DNA of 64,000 bases from UBA8437 sp963582065 (GTDB taxonomy: Bacteria; Planctomycetota; Planctomycetia; Planctomycetales; Planctomycetaceae). Positions 36,798-46,807 of the stretch are shown piece after piece. Each line of letters begins with the position of its first letter. Position 1 is the stretch's first letter. The notes below the pieces were generated by a model that ran no database searches, had not been told where the DNA came from, and worked only from the letters and a program-made list of their open reading frames with translations. The stretch is taken from contig CAUZRQ010000002.1 of assembly GCA_963582065.1 (NCBI GenBank), positions 1-64,000 of the forward strand, written 5' to 3'. A program made the position numbers and the translations under genes.

Positions 36798-37814
36798 CTA
36801 TCCGACCACCGGCTCGGGTGGAGTCGTGGTGCGGGCGACGACACGGAAGCCGAGGTCCTCGATCATCCGGTGGTCTTCTCCGGCGGGTTGACCCGGCGTG
36901 GTCAGATAATCGCTGACGAACAGCGAGTTGGCGGCGTAGAGTCCCAGTGGCTGCAGGCTCCGCAGATTCACTTCTCGGCCGCCGGCGATCCGGATCTCGG
37001 TGGACGGGTGTGCCAGCCGGAACAGTACCAGGACCTTGAGACAGAATCGCGGGTCGAGGTGGTCGGTGCCTTCCAATGGCGTCCCGTCGATCGGGTTGAG
37101 GAAGTTGACCGGGATCGATTCGATCCCCAGTTCCTGTAGTTCTCCGCAGACGGACACCACGTCGTGGAGTGTCTCACCCATGCCGACGATCAGCCCGCAG
37201 CAGAGTTCCAGGCCCTGGTCACGGCAGGCCTTCAGTGTGTCGAGCCGTTCCTGGTAGCTGTGTGTCGAGCAGATCTCGTCGTAGAACCCGCGGCTGGTGT
37301 TGAGGTTGTGGTTGATCCGGTCGACTCCGGCCTGCTTGAGCCGTCCGGCCTGTGCGGGCGTGAGCAGTCCCAGGCAGCAGCAGATGTGCAGCCCGGTGTC
37401 CTGCTTGATCCGGCGGACCGCTTCGGCGACGCCGTCGACATCAGCATCGCTGGGACCGCGTCCACTGGCGACAATGCAGTAGGTGCGGGCCCGGTTCTGG
37501 GCCGCTTCGCGGGCCCCGGCGACCAGCTCTTCGGGATTCTTCAACCGGTAACGGTCGATCGGGGCGTCCGAGACGGACGATTGTGAGCAGTAGCTGCAGT
37601 CTTCCGGGCAAAGTCCACTCCTGGCGTTTTCGAGGTAATACAGCTGGACGTCCATCCCGAAATGTTCGCGGCGGACCCGGAAGGCGGCGGCGAGCAGTTC
37701 GGGCAGACAGGTGTCGTCGGATTCGAGGATCGCCAGCCCCTCTTCGGGGGTCAGCCGGTGTCCATCGAGAACCCGTTCGGCGAGCTGGTTCCAGGTGAAT
37801 GGGGGATCTGTCAC
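36798..37814 (-). CDS. bioB: Biotin synthase BioB
   Basis: A 338-residue radical-SAM enzyme that inserts sulfur into dethiobiotin. The 4Fe-4S motif CPEDCSYC is at about residues 69-76 and is followed by YCIVASGRGP, GVDRINHNLNTS, GLIVGMGE and NFLNPIDGTPL. The TTPGQPAGEDHRMIEDLGF at the C-terminus is characteristic. I chose GTG 37814, which lies 13 bp after the dnaE stop and follows GAGAGGCCCC; earlier in-frame codons would run inside dnaE. It is probably cotranscribed from dnaE. Confidence 0.93.
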   Translation of the reverse strand: MTDPPFTWNQLAERVLDGHRLTPEEGLAILESDDTCLPELLAAAFRVRREHFGMDVQLYYLENARSGLCPEDCSYCSQSSVSDAPIDRYRLKNPEELVAGAREAAQNRARTYCIVASGRGPSDADVDGVAEAVRRIKQDTGLHICCCLGLLTPAQAGRLKQAGVDRINHNLNTSRGFYDEICSTHSYQERLDTLKACRDQGLELCCGLIVGMGETLHDVVSVCGELQELGIESIPVNFLNPIDGTPLEGTDHLDPRFCLKVLVLFRLAHPSTEIRIAGGREVNLRSLQPLGLYAANSLFVSDYLTTPGQPAGEDHRMIEDLGFRVVARTTTPPEPVVG

Positions 37815-37827
37815 GTGACGGGGCCTC

Positions 37828-40800
37828 TCAGCTGACGCCGCTTCGCCGACGATTGGTGGAATGGAACTCGAAGTCGCTCTCGCCGAGTACTCCGCCGAGT
37901 TCGGCCTGCAGCTCCTGAGAACACGCCACGCGGAGGTCATTGGGTGTCGACATGATATAGCGAACCGGTGTCGCTTCGTCATCCGCTCGTGTCGACTCGA
38001 TGATGACCACGACCTCGACCCGCCCGGGATACCTGCCCAGGATCTCGCGAGTGCGGTTCATGTCGTCTCTGGAGTGGACACCTCGTCGGAACTTGATCGC
38101 CAGTTGCTTGGTGAACTGCCGCTCGGCTTCCTCTCTGGTCAGGACATTATGGACGACGATCGAGGGCTCCCGGCCTCGACGGTCGACCTTGCCCTGCAGG
38201 AACAGGCATGTCTCCGGTTCCATCTTCTCGCTCAGCCGATGGAAGTCTTCGGGCCAGATGATGCAGCGGACATTGCCGCCGGGGTCCTCGAAGTTGAAGT
38301 TGGCGAACCGGGTGTGCCCGTTGCGACTCGGTCGGCGAATCTGGGAGGTGCGGATCGAGGAGATCATCCCGCCCAGCAGCACTTCGGTGCCCTCGTCGAG
38401 GTTGGCGGCATCGATCACGTCGTGGGTGGCGTGTCGCGAAATGATGGTGGTGAATTGAGTGAGCGGGTGTGAGGTCAGGTAGAAGCCGAGGACTTCCTTC
38501 TCCATCGCCAGTTGCAGGTTCTGTGGCCACTCGGGCACGTCGGACAATTCGGCCTGCAGTTGCTCTTCCTGCCCGTTGTCTCCGAAGAGGGTTTTCTGGC
38601 CGCGGGACCGGTCGCGATGACGAGCGACGGCTGCCTGCACGGCCCGCTCGACCACTTGGGCGTGCTGGTTGCGGTGGGGGCCCAGGTCATCCAGCGCGCC
38701 GCTCTTGACCAGGATCTCGAGCACGTTCTTCGAAATCGCCTTCGGTTCGACTCGTTCGGTCAGGTCGAAGATGTCCCGGAACGGTCCACCCGATTCCCGT
38801 GCGGCCACGATCGCCGAGACGGCCGAGGCCCCCACACCCTTGATCGCGGCCATTCCGAACCGGATCGCGTTGTTCTCGACCTGAAACTCGACCCCCGAGC
38901 GGTTCACGCAGGGGGGGAACACCTCGAGTTGCATCCGACGGCAGTCGTCGACGTGTTCGGCGATCCGGTCGGTGTCCTCCATCTCGCATGAGAGCAATGC
39001 CGCCATGAACTCGACGGGGAAGTGAGCCTTGAAATATGCAGTCTGGTAGGCCACGGCGCCGTAGGCGGTCGAATGCGACTTGTTGAATCCGTATCCGGCG
39101 AACTTCTCGATCATCTCGAAGAGATCGATCGCCTGGGATTCGGTCATGTCGCGGGCGAGGGCACCCTCGACGAATTCCGAACGGAACCGCTGCATCACGT
39201 CGATCTGCTTCTTGCTGATCGCCTTGATGCAACGGTACGCGCTGGAGAGTTCGATGCCGCCGACGCGGTTGAGGATCCGCATCACCTGTTCCTGGTAGAC
39301 CATCACCCCGTAGGTCTCCAGGAGCACCTCGTCGACGATCGGGTGCACCTTTGGCACCGGCTCGCGACCGTGCTTGACGTCGACGTAGGTCATCACCATC
39401 CCGCCCTCGAGAGGCCCGGGGCGGTAAAGGGCGCTGGTGGCGATGATATCGTTGAAGCTGTCGGGCTGGATCTTGGTCAACAGGTCGCGCATTCCAGCGC
39501 TTTCGAACTGGAAGATGCCCTTGGTTTCACCTCGCTGCAGCAACGCGTAGGTCGCAGCGTCGTCGAGCGGCAGTTCAATCGGGTTGATCTTGATGCCACG
39601 TGTCGCGTGGACGTTCTTGACGGCCTTGTCGAGGATGGTGAGGTTGCGGAGTCCGAGGAAGTCCATCTTCAACAGCCCGGCCTGCTCGACATCCTTGTCC
39701 CGCCACTGGGTGATCACGTCCTCCTTGCCGGTGATCCTCTGAAGCGGCACGTAGTTCTCGAGAGCCTCGTTGCTGATCACCACCCCGGCCGCGTGTGTGC
39801 CGGCGCTGCGGGCCAGGCCCTCGAGCCGTATCGCGATGTCGAGCAGCCGCTTGATCCGGGGATCGGAATTGTACTGCTCGTCGAGATCGGGGCTCTCGTC
39901 GAGAGCCTGCTCGATGGTGATGCCTAACGTGTCGGGCACCATCTTGGCGATCTCGTCGACCCGAGAAAGCGGCACGTCGAGGGCGCGGCCGACATCGCGG
40001 ATGGCCGCCTTGGCCTTCAGCGTGCCGAAGGTCCCGATCTGGGCCACGTTCGCCTCACCGTATTTCTCCTTCGTGTAGTCGATCACCCGCTGACGCCGAT
40101 CGCGACAGAAGTCGATGTCGATATCGGGCGGCTCGTTTCGGCTCGGATCCAGGAACCTCTCGAACAGCAGGTCAAACTTCAGCGGACAGACGTTGCTGAG
40201 TCCCAGCAGGTAGGCGACCAGCGATCCACAGGCCGACCCGCGGGCCTGGCAGGGGATATCCTCTGCCATCGCGAAGCGGACGAAGTCCCACACGATCAGG
40301 AAGTAGCTCGAGAAGCCCATCTCCTCGATGATCCGCAACTCGTTGTCGAGACGTTCGAGGATTTCGGGTGTGATCTGTTCCGGGTAACGCCAGTCGAGCC
40401 GTTCCTGACAGAGTTCCCTCAGGTACGTGGAGTCGCTTTTGCCCGCTGGTGAGTTGAACACCGGGAAGTGTCGCGTGGTGAGATCGAGGTCGATGTCGAC
40501 CCCGTCGGCGATCTGCTGTGACAGGGCAACCGCCTCGTGGTGCTCGGGAAACGCCTCGTACATCTGATCGGGCGACTTGACGAAGAACTCGTTGCCCTCC
40601 ATCTGCATTCTTCGTTCATCGGAGATGACCGTGCGGGTGTTGACGCACAGCAGCACGTCGTGTGCCTCAGCGTCGTCGCGGTCGAGGTAGTGTGAATCGT
40701 TGGTGGCGACCAGGGGGATCCCGGCGCGTCGGGAGATGTCGACGGTTCCGATCAGGCATTCCTGCTGGATCCTCAAGCCGGCGTTCTGGATCTCGAGGTA

Positions 40801-41322
40801 GAGGTGTTCGCCGAAGATCTTCTGGTACCAACTGACCAGTTCAGCCGCTTCTTCGTCGCGTCCGGCGAGGATGTGGTGGGAGAGTTCACTGGAGGCACAG
40901 CCGGAGAGGCAGATCAGTCCCTCGCTGTGGGCCTCGAGGACCTCCTTGTCGATCCGCGGCTTGTAGTAGAAGCCCTCCAGGTAGGCCAATGAGGCCAGTG
41001 CCATCAGGTTCTGGAAACCGGTGCGGTTGCGGGCCAACAAGGTCAGGTGGTAGGAGGCCTCCTTGTTCTTCGAAGGCGTGCGGTCGGAGCGGTGTCCCGG
41101 CGCGACGTAGGCCTCGTAGCCGAGCACCGGGTTGATGTCCTGATTGCGGCACTCGTTGTAGAACTGCAAGGCGCCGAAGAGGTTGCCGTGGTCGGTCAGG
41201 GCCAGCGAGTTCATCCCGTCGGCCTTGACCTTGGCCACCAGGTTCGGGATGCGGTTGGCGCCATCGAGCAGGCTGTAGTGCGAGTGGCAGTGCAGGTGCG
41301 CGAAGGGGCGAGAGTCGGACAT
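37828..41322 (-). CDS. dnaE: DNA polymerase III alpha subunit DnaE
   Basis: A 1164-residue replicative polymerase subunit. The N-terminal PHP domain begins FAHLHCHSHYSLLDGANRI. The C-family polymerase core has SACGSLVAYLLGL and EPPDIDIDFCRDRR with the catalytic Asp residues, then GFNKSHSTAYGAVAYQTAY. A helix-hairpin-helix region (AIKGVGASAVSAI) and an OB-fold region follow. Length is normal for DnaE1. The ATG at 41322 is preferred over GTG 41328 because AAAGGAG then sits 5 bp upstream. The PHP domain keeps HCHSHYS residues, so it may retain proofreading or structural metal binding. Confidence 0.97.
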   Translation of the reverse strand: MSDSRPFAHLHCHSHYSLLDGANRIPNLVAKVKADGMNSLALTDHGNLFGALQFYNECRNQDINPVLGYEAYVAPGHRSDRTPSKNKEASYHLTLLARNRTGFQNLMALASLAYLEGFYYKPRIDKEVLEAHSEGLICLSGCASSELSHHILAGRDEEAAELVSWYQKIFGEHLYLEIQNAGLRIQQECLIGTVDISRRAGIPLVATNDSHYLDRDDAEAHDVLLCVNTRTVISDERRMQMEGNEFFVKSPDQMYEAFPEHHEAVALSQQIADGVDIDLDLTTRHFPVFNSPAGKSDSTYLRELCQERLDWRYPEQITPEILERLDNELRIIEEMGFSSYFLIVWDFVRFAMAEDIPCQARGSACGSLVAYLLGLSNVCPLKFDLLFERFLDPSRNEPPDIDIDFCRDRRQRVIDYTKEKYGEANVAQIGTFGTLKAKAAIRDVGRALDVPLSRVDEIAKMVPDTLGITIEQALDESPDLDEQYNSDPRIKRLLDIAIRLEGLARSAGTHAAGVVISNEALENYVPLQRITGKEDVITQWRDKDVEQAGLLKMDFLGLRNLTILDKAVKNVHATRGIKINPIELPLDDAATYALLQRGETKGIFQFESAGMRDLLTKIQPDSFNDIIATSALYRPGPLEGGMVMTYVDVKHGREPVPKVHPIVDEVLLETYGVMVYQEQVMRILNRVGGIELSSAYRCIKAISKKQIDVMQRFRSEFVEGALARDMTESQAIDLFEMIEKFAGYGFNKSHSTAYGAVAYQTAYFKAHFPVEFMAALLSCEMEDTDRIAEHVDDCRRMQLEVFPPCVNRSGVEFQVENNAIRFGMAAIKGVGASAVSAIVAARESGGPFRDIFDLTERVEPKAISKNVLEILVKSGALDDLGPHRNQHAQVVERAVQAAVARHRDRSRGQKTLFGDNGQEEQLQAELSDVPEWPQNLQLAMEKEVLGFYLTSHPLTQFTTIISRHATHDVIDAANLDEGTEVLLGGMISSIRTSQIRRPSRNGHTRFANFNFEDPGGNVRCIIWPEDFHRLSEKMEPETCLFLQGKVDRRGREPSIVVHNVLTREEAERQFTKQLAIKFRRGVHSRDDMNRTREILGRYPGRVEVVVIIESTRADDEATPVRYIMSTPNDLRVACSQELQAELGGVLGESDFEFHSTNRRRSGVS

Positions 41323-41372
41323 CGTCACTCCTTTAACGGTCCCCCCGATACGGCGGTCCCCGTCGGGTCACG

Positions 41373-44285
41373 CTAGTTCGTGGCCGTGCGGGGGCGGTGA
41401 TTGTAACACGCCAAGTGCCGGCCCGTCACCGAATCGGCACGCGAGGCGAGTTCGGTCGGCGAGCCGATCGCGACCAGTCGTCCCCCGTCGGGCCCGCCGC
41501 CGGGACCCAGTTCGATCACGTGGTCGGCCCGAGCGATCAGTCCGAGGTGATGTTCGATGACCAGCACCGTGTGGCCGACGGAGATCAGCGTGTCCAGGCA
41601 TCCGAGCAACGTCTCGACGTCGGCGGGGTGCAGGCCGGTGGTGGGTTCGTCGAGCAGGAACAGCGTGCGGCGGGTGGCACCGGCCGAGAGAAACGACGCC
41701 AGCTTCAGCCTCTGCGACTCGCCCCCCGAGAGGGTCGTGGTGGGTTGGCCGAGCGGGAGGTAGTCGAGGCCGACATCGCGGAGCGGCTGCAGACGTCGTC
41801 GGACGCCGTGTTCGCCTCGAAAGTAGCCGAACGCCTCGTCGACGGTCATCTCGAGCACGTCGGCAATCGAGCGGCCGCGGTGGGTCACCTCGAGCACCTC
41901 GCGGCCGAATCGGCGTCCTCCACACTCGGGGCAGGTTGTACGGATGTCGGCCAGGAACTGCATGTCGACCTCGATCTCGCCGGTCCCCCCGCACATCTCG
42001 CAACGACCGCCTCCGGCCGTGTTGAAGCTGAACTGTCGGGCCGTGTAGCCCCGTCTCTTTGACTCGGCCGTCCCCGCGAACAGGCGGCGAATATCGTCGA
42101 ATGCCTTGAGGTAGGTGGCGGGTATCGACCGGGCCGAGCGTCCGATGGGAGATGCATCGACCAACAGGACCTGTTCGATCGCTTCGTGCCCCTCGATCGA
42201 TTCCCAGCATTCGATACCGAGCAGGTCGGCGGGGATCGGCTGGTCGAGTGCCCGGCAGAGAGCCGGATGAAGCGTCTCTTCAATCAGGCTGCTCTTGCCG
42301 CTGCCACTGGCCCCGACGACGACGATCAGTTTTCCGAGAGGGAACGACACGTCGAGCCCTGCCAGGTTGTGTCGTGTGGCTCCCCTGAGCGTGATCGTGT
42401 CCGATCCCGAGTGTGTCGTTCCGGAAGCCGGCTCGGAATCGCCGGGCGATTCGGGGAGCCGTCCACAGAGGTAGCCGCCGGTCAGGGAGTCAATGCAGGC
42501 GGCCAGGTCATCGGGGGGGCCTTGAAAGACCAGCCGCCCACCGGCTCGCCCGGCTCCCGGACCGATGTCTACGATCTGGTCGGCCGCGGTGACGACCGAC
42601 GTGTCGTGCTCGACCATCACCACGCTGTTGCCCCGCTCGACGAGTTCGACGATCACCTCCAGCATCCGCTCGACATCGTCGGCGTGCAGGCCCGCCGTGG
42701 GTTCGTCGAGCACGTAGAGCGTGTTGACCAGGTCCGACCCCAGCGCTTGAGTCAACAGCACCCGGCGGGCTTCTCCGCTGGACAGCGTGCGAAGGGGGCG
42801 GTCGAGAGTCAGGTAGTCGAGACCGGTCCGATGGAGGCAGTCGAGGCGGGAGAGCAGCGGATCGAGGACAGTGTGGCGAAGGTCTTCGGGGAGGTCCTCC
42901 GGGTGGTCCCGGAAGGCCGCCATCGCCTCCCGCAGGCGGACGACCGGCACTGCCGAGATGCGGTCGATCGTGGAGATGTCCGAGGAAAGGGCCTCCGAGA
43001 CCGGCAGATGCACCGCCAGCGCGTCGGGCTGCAGGCGGGCCCCGCCACAGGCGGTGCAGGTGTCGTAGGCTCGCCAACGGTTGAGGAAGACCCGGACCGA
43101 GAGCTTGTAACGGTGTCGTTGAAGCCAATCGAAGAACCCATCGAGCCCCCCGAAGTCCCGTTCGGGTACGCCGTGAGTGATCAGTTCGAGATGTTCGGGC
43201 GACAGGTCCGAGAACGGCACGTCGACGGGGATGCCGTAGTCAGCAGCCAGGGCGATCAATTCGTCGAGTTCGTGGGAGTAGGCCGGGGTGGTCCAGGCCG
43301 CGATGGCCCCCTCGCGGAGGCTCAGTCGGGGGTCGGGGACGAGCTTGGCGAACGAGATGACCGGGACACTGCCGAAGCCGCGGCAGGTGGGGCAGGCCCC
43401 GAGCGGACTGTGGAAACTGAACAGCCGTGGCTCGGGCCTGGCGAATCGTTGTCGGCACCCGCTGCAGGCGGTGCCGGTCGACCAGTCCGTGACGCTCCAG
43501 AGCCCTCCATCCACGATGACCTGTCGACCCGGGGGGACGGCGTCCGAATCGGCCAGCAGCACCTGGCAGTGGCCATCGCCGCAGCCGACCGCCTGCTCAA
43601 TGCTCTCCTCGATTCGGCTTCGATCGGTGCCGCCGGTGGTGAGTCGATCGAGGATGACCCAGGCGGTTTCGAGTCGGTCATCGTCGACGTCGTCCAGGTC
43701 GACGACGGTGCGGACCTGGTCGTCGCCATCGACGATCGCCAGGCGACGGAACCCGTCCTCGGCCAGTCGAGGTCGCTGCTGGTCCTTGTCGGGCTCGTAG
43801 GCGGCCACTTCGAACGCGATTTGAAACTTCAGGCCGTCGGGGAGGTCCAGGAGAGTCTGGGCGATCGAGTGGGCCGTAGACGATTCAACGGGGATTTCGC
43901 ACGCGGGACAGATGATGGTGCCGACACGGGCAAACAGCAGGGTCAGCAGGTCGTGGATCTCCGTCGTCGTGCCCACTGTCTCGCGGGCACCAGCCCGGCT
44001 GGTGCCCTGGCGGATCGCGATCGTCGGTGGCACGGACTCGATGCGGTCGGCGTCGGGCCGGTCGAGTCGTTCGAGCAGTCCGCGGGCCGACGGCGAGAGT
44101 GTCTCGATGTAGCGTCGCCGGCCCTCCACCGCCAGGGTCTCGAATACCAGGCTGCTCTTGCCGCTGCCACTGATGCCGGTGACGACGACCAGTCGATTGA
44201 GGGGGATCTCGAGCGAGAGGTCCTGGAGATTGTGGACCCGAACCCCTTCGAGCACGATCGACTCACGAACGGAAGCGGCGGTCAT
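41373..44285 (-). CDS. uvrA: Excinuclease ABC subunit A (UvrA) family protein
   Basis: A 970-residue DNA-damage recognition ATPase with two ABC halves. First half: Walker A GISGSGKSSL, RYIETLSPSARG, a zinc module (CSGC and CPTC in HSPLGACPTCRGFG) and Walker B LYVLDEPTAGLH. Second half: Walker A GASGSGKSSL, FSFNTAGGGRCEMCGGTGE with the second zinc module and CPEC, signature LSGGESQRLKL and Walker B LFLLDEPTTGLH. The first ABC signature is unusual: LSSGEARRV instead of LSGGEAQRI. Length and zinc modules fit canonical UvrA, but a specialised paralogue is possible. It lies upstream of dnaE on the same strand. Confidence 0.88.
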   Translation of the reverse strand: MTAASVRESIVLEGVRVHNLQDLSLEIPLNRLVVVTGISGSGKSSLVFETLAVEGRRRYIETLSPSARGLLERLDRPDADRIESVPPTIAIRQGTSRAGARETVGTTTEIHDLLTLLFARVGTIICPACEIPVESSTAHSIAQTLLDLPDGLKFQIAFEVAAYEPDKDQQRPRLAEDGFRRLAIVDGDDQVRTVVDLDDVDDDRLETAWVILDRLTTGGTDRSRIEESIEQAVGCGDGHCQVLLADSDAVPPGRQVIVDGGLWSVTDWSTGTACSGCRQRFARPEPRLFSFHSPLGACPTCRGFGSVPVISFAKLVPDPRLSLREGAIAAWTTPAYSHELDELIALAADYGIPVDVPFSDLSPEHLELITHGVPERDFGGLDGFFDWLQRHRYKLSVRVFLNRWRAYDTCTACGGARLQPDALAVHLPVSEALSSDISTIDRISAVPVVRLREAMAAFRDHPEDLPEDLRHTVLDPLLSRLDCLHRTGLDYLTLDRPLRTLSSGEARRVLLTQALGSDLVNTLYVLDEPTAGLHADDVERMLEVIVELVERGNSVVMVEHDTSVVTAADQIVDIGPGAGRAGGRLVFQGPPDDLAACIDSLTGGYLCGRLPESPGDSEPASGTTHSGSDTITLRGATRHNLAGLDVSFPLGKLIVVVGASGSGKSSLIEETLHPALCRALDQPIPADLLGIECWESIEGHEAIEQVLLVDASPIGRSARSIPATYLKAFDDIRRLFAGTAESKRRGYTARQFSFNTAGGGRCEMCGGTGEIEVDMQFLADIRTTCPECGGRRFGREVLEVTHRGRSIADVLEMTVDEAFGYFRGEHGVRRRLQPLRDVGLDYLPLGQPTTTLSGGESQRLKLASFLSAGATRRTLFLLDEPTTGLHPADVETLLGCLDTLISVGHTVLVIEHHLGLIARADHVIELGPGGGPDGGRLVAIGSPTELASRADSVTGRHLACYNHRPRTATN

Positions 44286-44332
44286 CCCGAGCAGGATACC
44301 GGCTGGAACGCGACGTGCCAGTCCACCCGCGG

Positions 44333-44935
44333 CTAGGCCGCGTCGTTGTAGAAGTCGATGCGGTTTTGCGGCTGGAAGGAAACCGTGTCGGCAGCGGTCT
44401 CATACAAGCGGTACCGCATCACGTAGGCGTCCTCGGTCGTGTCGTCGTAGTGCGTCCTCAGCACGCGGACGGCCCGAAAGTCCTGGGCCTTGAAGAACAA
44501 CTGGGCTTCGAGATTCGATTCTCTGACCTCGAGCAGGATCTCCTGTCGGCGTTGTTGCGAGAGCTTGTCGATGAGCTTGGCTACCATCTGCAGGCCGACG
44601 CCCAGGCGGCGAAAGTCGACGCTGGCGGCGAAGTTGAGCAGTTGCAGTCGTGCCTTGTGCAGCTCGTAGATCATGAATCCCACGATCTGCTGGTTGTGCT
44701 CGGCAACCATGCCGATGCAGTTCCGCTGGCGAAGATGCCCGAGGAAGCCCTCCTCGGTCCAGGGCTGCTCAAAACTTGCCCGTTCGATCGCCAGCACCTC
44801 GGGCATGTCCCGACGGATCAGCCAACGGATCTGTACCTTGAGTCCGGCCGACAGGTCACCGTCCGCATCGGGCTGATGAGGGGGTTGGTCAGACGGATGT
44901 CTTGACGACGATCTGGGCGAATGTCCCCAGCTCAC
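44333..44935 (-). CDS. rimI: RimI-like GNAT N-acetyltransferase
   Basis: A 200-residue acetyltransferase of the GNAT family. RimI acetylates the N-terminal Ala of ribosomal protein S18. A short disordered N-terminal tail of ~33 residues precedes IRRDMPEVLAIERASFEQPW, the RimI-like start of the fold; acetyl-CoA-binding motif A is present as FRRLGVGLQMVAKL, then LEVRESNLEAQLFFKAQDF. The GTG at 44935 has a strong AAGGAGG site. Substrate assignment is by similarity only. Confidence 0.78.
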   Translation of the reverse strand: MSWGHSPRSSSRHPSDQPPHQPDADGDLSAGLKVQIRWLIRRDMPEVLAIERASFEQPWTEEGFLGHLRQRNCIGMVAEHNQQIVGFMIYELHKARLQLLNFAASVDFRRLGVGLQMVAKLIDKLSQQRRQEILLEVRESNLEAQLFFKAQDFRAVRVLRTHYDDTTEDAYVMRYRLYETAADTVSFQPQNRIDFYNDAA

Positions 44936-45169
44936 GACGGCCTCCTTGCCGCTCGCTTCCGAAACTACTCGAGTGACTGAAATCTCACCCGACTGGCGAG
45001 GGCAGGAAAACTATCACAACAGGGTGATCGAGGTCGAGACCTTTTCTGTGGGGTCGGCGACGATTTGGGGATGATCGGGCGGTGAGTGACGTGTGGCCCG
45101 TTGTCGGCTGGGACGACGACCGCTAGGATGCCCGCGTCGTTCATCCGGTCACAACGGGTCACGCCAACC

Positions 45170-46108
45170 ATGCCCCGCTTCGCGCCAACTGCCGTGGTGA
45201 TTGTCGGGCTTGCGGTGGCGGCGTTCGCTGCACCGCCGGGCGAATCGACCGGTGTGGCCGACGACTCCCATGCCGCCGTGCCAGGCGAGCCGCTGATCGA
45301 TCCCGAAGTGTTTCGACCGGTGCTGGTTCCCGAGGGCAGCCTGATTTCTCGGGGGATCAGGGTCGGAGAGTCCGAGGCCTATTACCGGGTGCTGGATCAC
45401 GCTCGCCGGGTGGATCCGGTGACGCTTCGCCGGGCGGCCGAGAGGTTCCTGAGGTCGCGGCAGATGATGTCCAAGAGTGCCGCGATCCGGAGCCTTCCGG
45501 TGGAGAAGTTTCCGGTTTTCGTCGACCTGTACGAGAACGTCCGGCGGCCGAAGGTCTACCTCGGAAAACCGATAACACTGCGGGGGCACTTGAGGAAACT
45601 GGTGGAGATGCCCGCCGGCGAAAATCCTCACGGCATCGAGACGCTCTACGAGGCATGGCTGTTCACTTCCGACAGCCAGCAGCACCCCACCGTTCTGGTC
45701 ATGACCTCGGTTCCCGAAGGACTGCTCGAGGAGGTTCGGCGACTCAAGGCGGCCAACCGGCCGGTGCTGGTCAACGGTGTCTCCGGCAGCGGTTTCTTCT
45801 TCAAGATGTACGGGTACCCGGCCGCTGACGCTTACCGGTTTGCTCCGCTTGTGCTCGGTGGTCAACTCGAGTGGTCCCCGCTCCGTACCGGGAATATCGA
45901 CCGGTCGCTGCCCGTGTTGCTGGCGGCAGGGCTGTTCGTGTTCGGGCTTCCGATCGGATGGTTCGTCTGGAAAAATCGAAGCGAAGACAGGCAGAAACGG
46001 ATGCAGCGGGTTCCCGAGACGCCCGAGTCGTTCGCATGGGTGGTCGACGATGGAGAGAAACCGGTCGCGGGGGGTGGGGAACCGGACGAGATGACAGAGG
46101 AGATCTAG
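45170..46108 (+). CDS. Hypothetical exported protein with C-terminal membrane anchor
   Basis: A 312-residue protein not recognised as any known family. It has an N-terminal signal-peptide-like stretch (TAVVIVGLAVAAFAA), a soluble periplasmic region with helical (ARRVDPVTLRRAAERFL) and beta-rich parts, one transmembrane segment near the C-terminus (SLPVLLAAGLFVFGLPIGWF), and a short acidic cytoplasmic tail. The start could also be ATG 45128. The purN start follows 2 bp after the stop, so the two are likely cotranscribed; whether this has functional meaning is unclear. Confidence 0.6.
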   Translation: MPRFAPTAVVIVGLAVAAFAAPPGESTGVADDSHAAVPGEPLIDPEVFRPVLVPEGSLISRGIRVGESEAYYRVLDHARRVDPVTLRRAAERFLRSRQMMSKSAAIRSLPVEKFPVFVDLYENVRRPKVYLGKPITLRGHLRKLVEMPAGENPHGIETLYEAWLFTSDSQQHPTVLVMTSVPEGLLEEVRRLKAANRPVLVNGVSGSGFFFKMYGYPAADAYRFAPLVLGGQLEWSPLRTGNIDRSLPVLLAAGLFVFGLPIGWFVWKNRSEDRQKRMQRVPETPESFAWVVDDGEKPVAGGGEPDEMTEEI

Positions 46109-46110
46109 AC

Positions 46111-46752
46111 GTGGAGACGCTGTTTGGACCGCTCGATCGCCCCGTCCGGCTGGCGGTCTTTCTTTCCGGAGGCGGCCGGACGCTGGTCAATCTGTTCGAG
46201 TCGATCGGGCGCGGTGAACTCGATGCCGAGGTCGTGGTGGTGGTCTCGGATCGTGAGGGCGCGGGGGGGATCGACAGGGCCGTGGAAGCCGGAGCGGATT
46301 CGCACGTGTTGCCGCGACGGGCATTCGAATCGGCAGCGGCCTGGAGCGACGCCGCGTTTGCGGTGTGTCGCGAGGCCGGGGCGGACCTGGTCGTGCTCGC
46401 CGGGTTCCTGTCGTTGGTGGTCGTGCCCGACGATCATCACCTGAGAGTGATGAACATCCACCCGTCGCTGATCCCGGCGTTTTGCGGACACGGATTCTAC
46501 GGACAGCATGTCCACCAGGCAGTGATCAAGCGGGGCGCGCGAGTTAGCGGATGCACGGTGCACTTCGCCGACAACGAATACGACCACGGCCCGATCGTGT
46601 TGCAGAAAGTGGTCCCTGTCCAGAATGACGACTCGGCCGACGACTTGGCGGCACGGGTTTTCGCAGCCGAATGCGAGGCGTACCCCGAGGCGATCCGCTT
46701 GTTCGCCGCCGGCAGGTTGCGAATCGCCGACGGTCGACTGCAGGTCGACTGA
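46111..46752 (+). CDS. purN: Phosphoribosylglycinamide formyltransferase PurN
   Basis: A 213-residue enzyme using 10-formyl-THF to formylate GAR in purine synthesis. Motifs: VFLSGGGRTLVNLFE at the phosphate-binding N-terminus, LAGFLSLVV, the catalytic NIHPSLIPAF (Asn and His) and GCTVHFADNEYDHGPIVLQ with the active-site Asp. The GTG start at 46111 is preceded by AGAGGAGA inside the end of the previous gene. Length matches the family. Confidence 0.92.
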   Translation: METLFGPLDRPVRLAVFLSGGGRTLVNLFESIGRGELDAEVVVVVSDREGAGGIDRAVEAGADSHVLPRRAFESAAAWSDAAFAVCREAGADLVVLAGFLSLVVVPDDHHLRVMNIHPSLIPAFCGHGFYGQHVHQAVIKRGARVSGCTVHFADNEYDHGPIVLQKVVPVQNDDSADDLAARVFAAECEAYPEAIRLFAAGRLRIADGRLQVD

Positions 46753-46807
46753 TCCCCCCGATGTCATGGCAGACAATCCGAGCTCCAGAGCAGCCTGTGT
46801 GCGCGGT

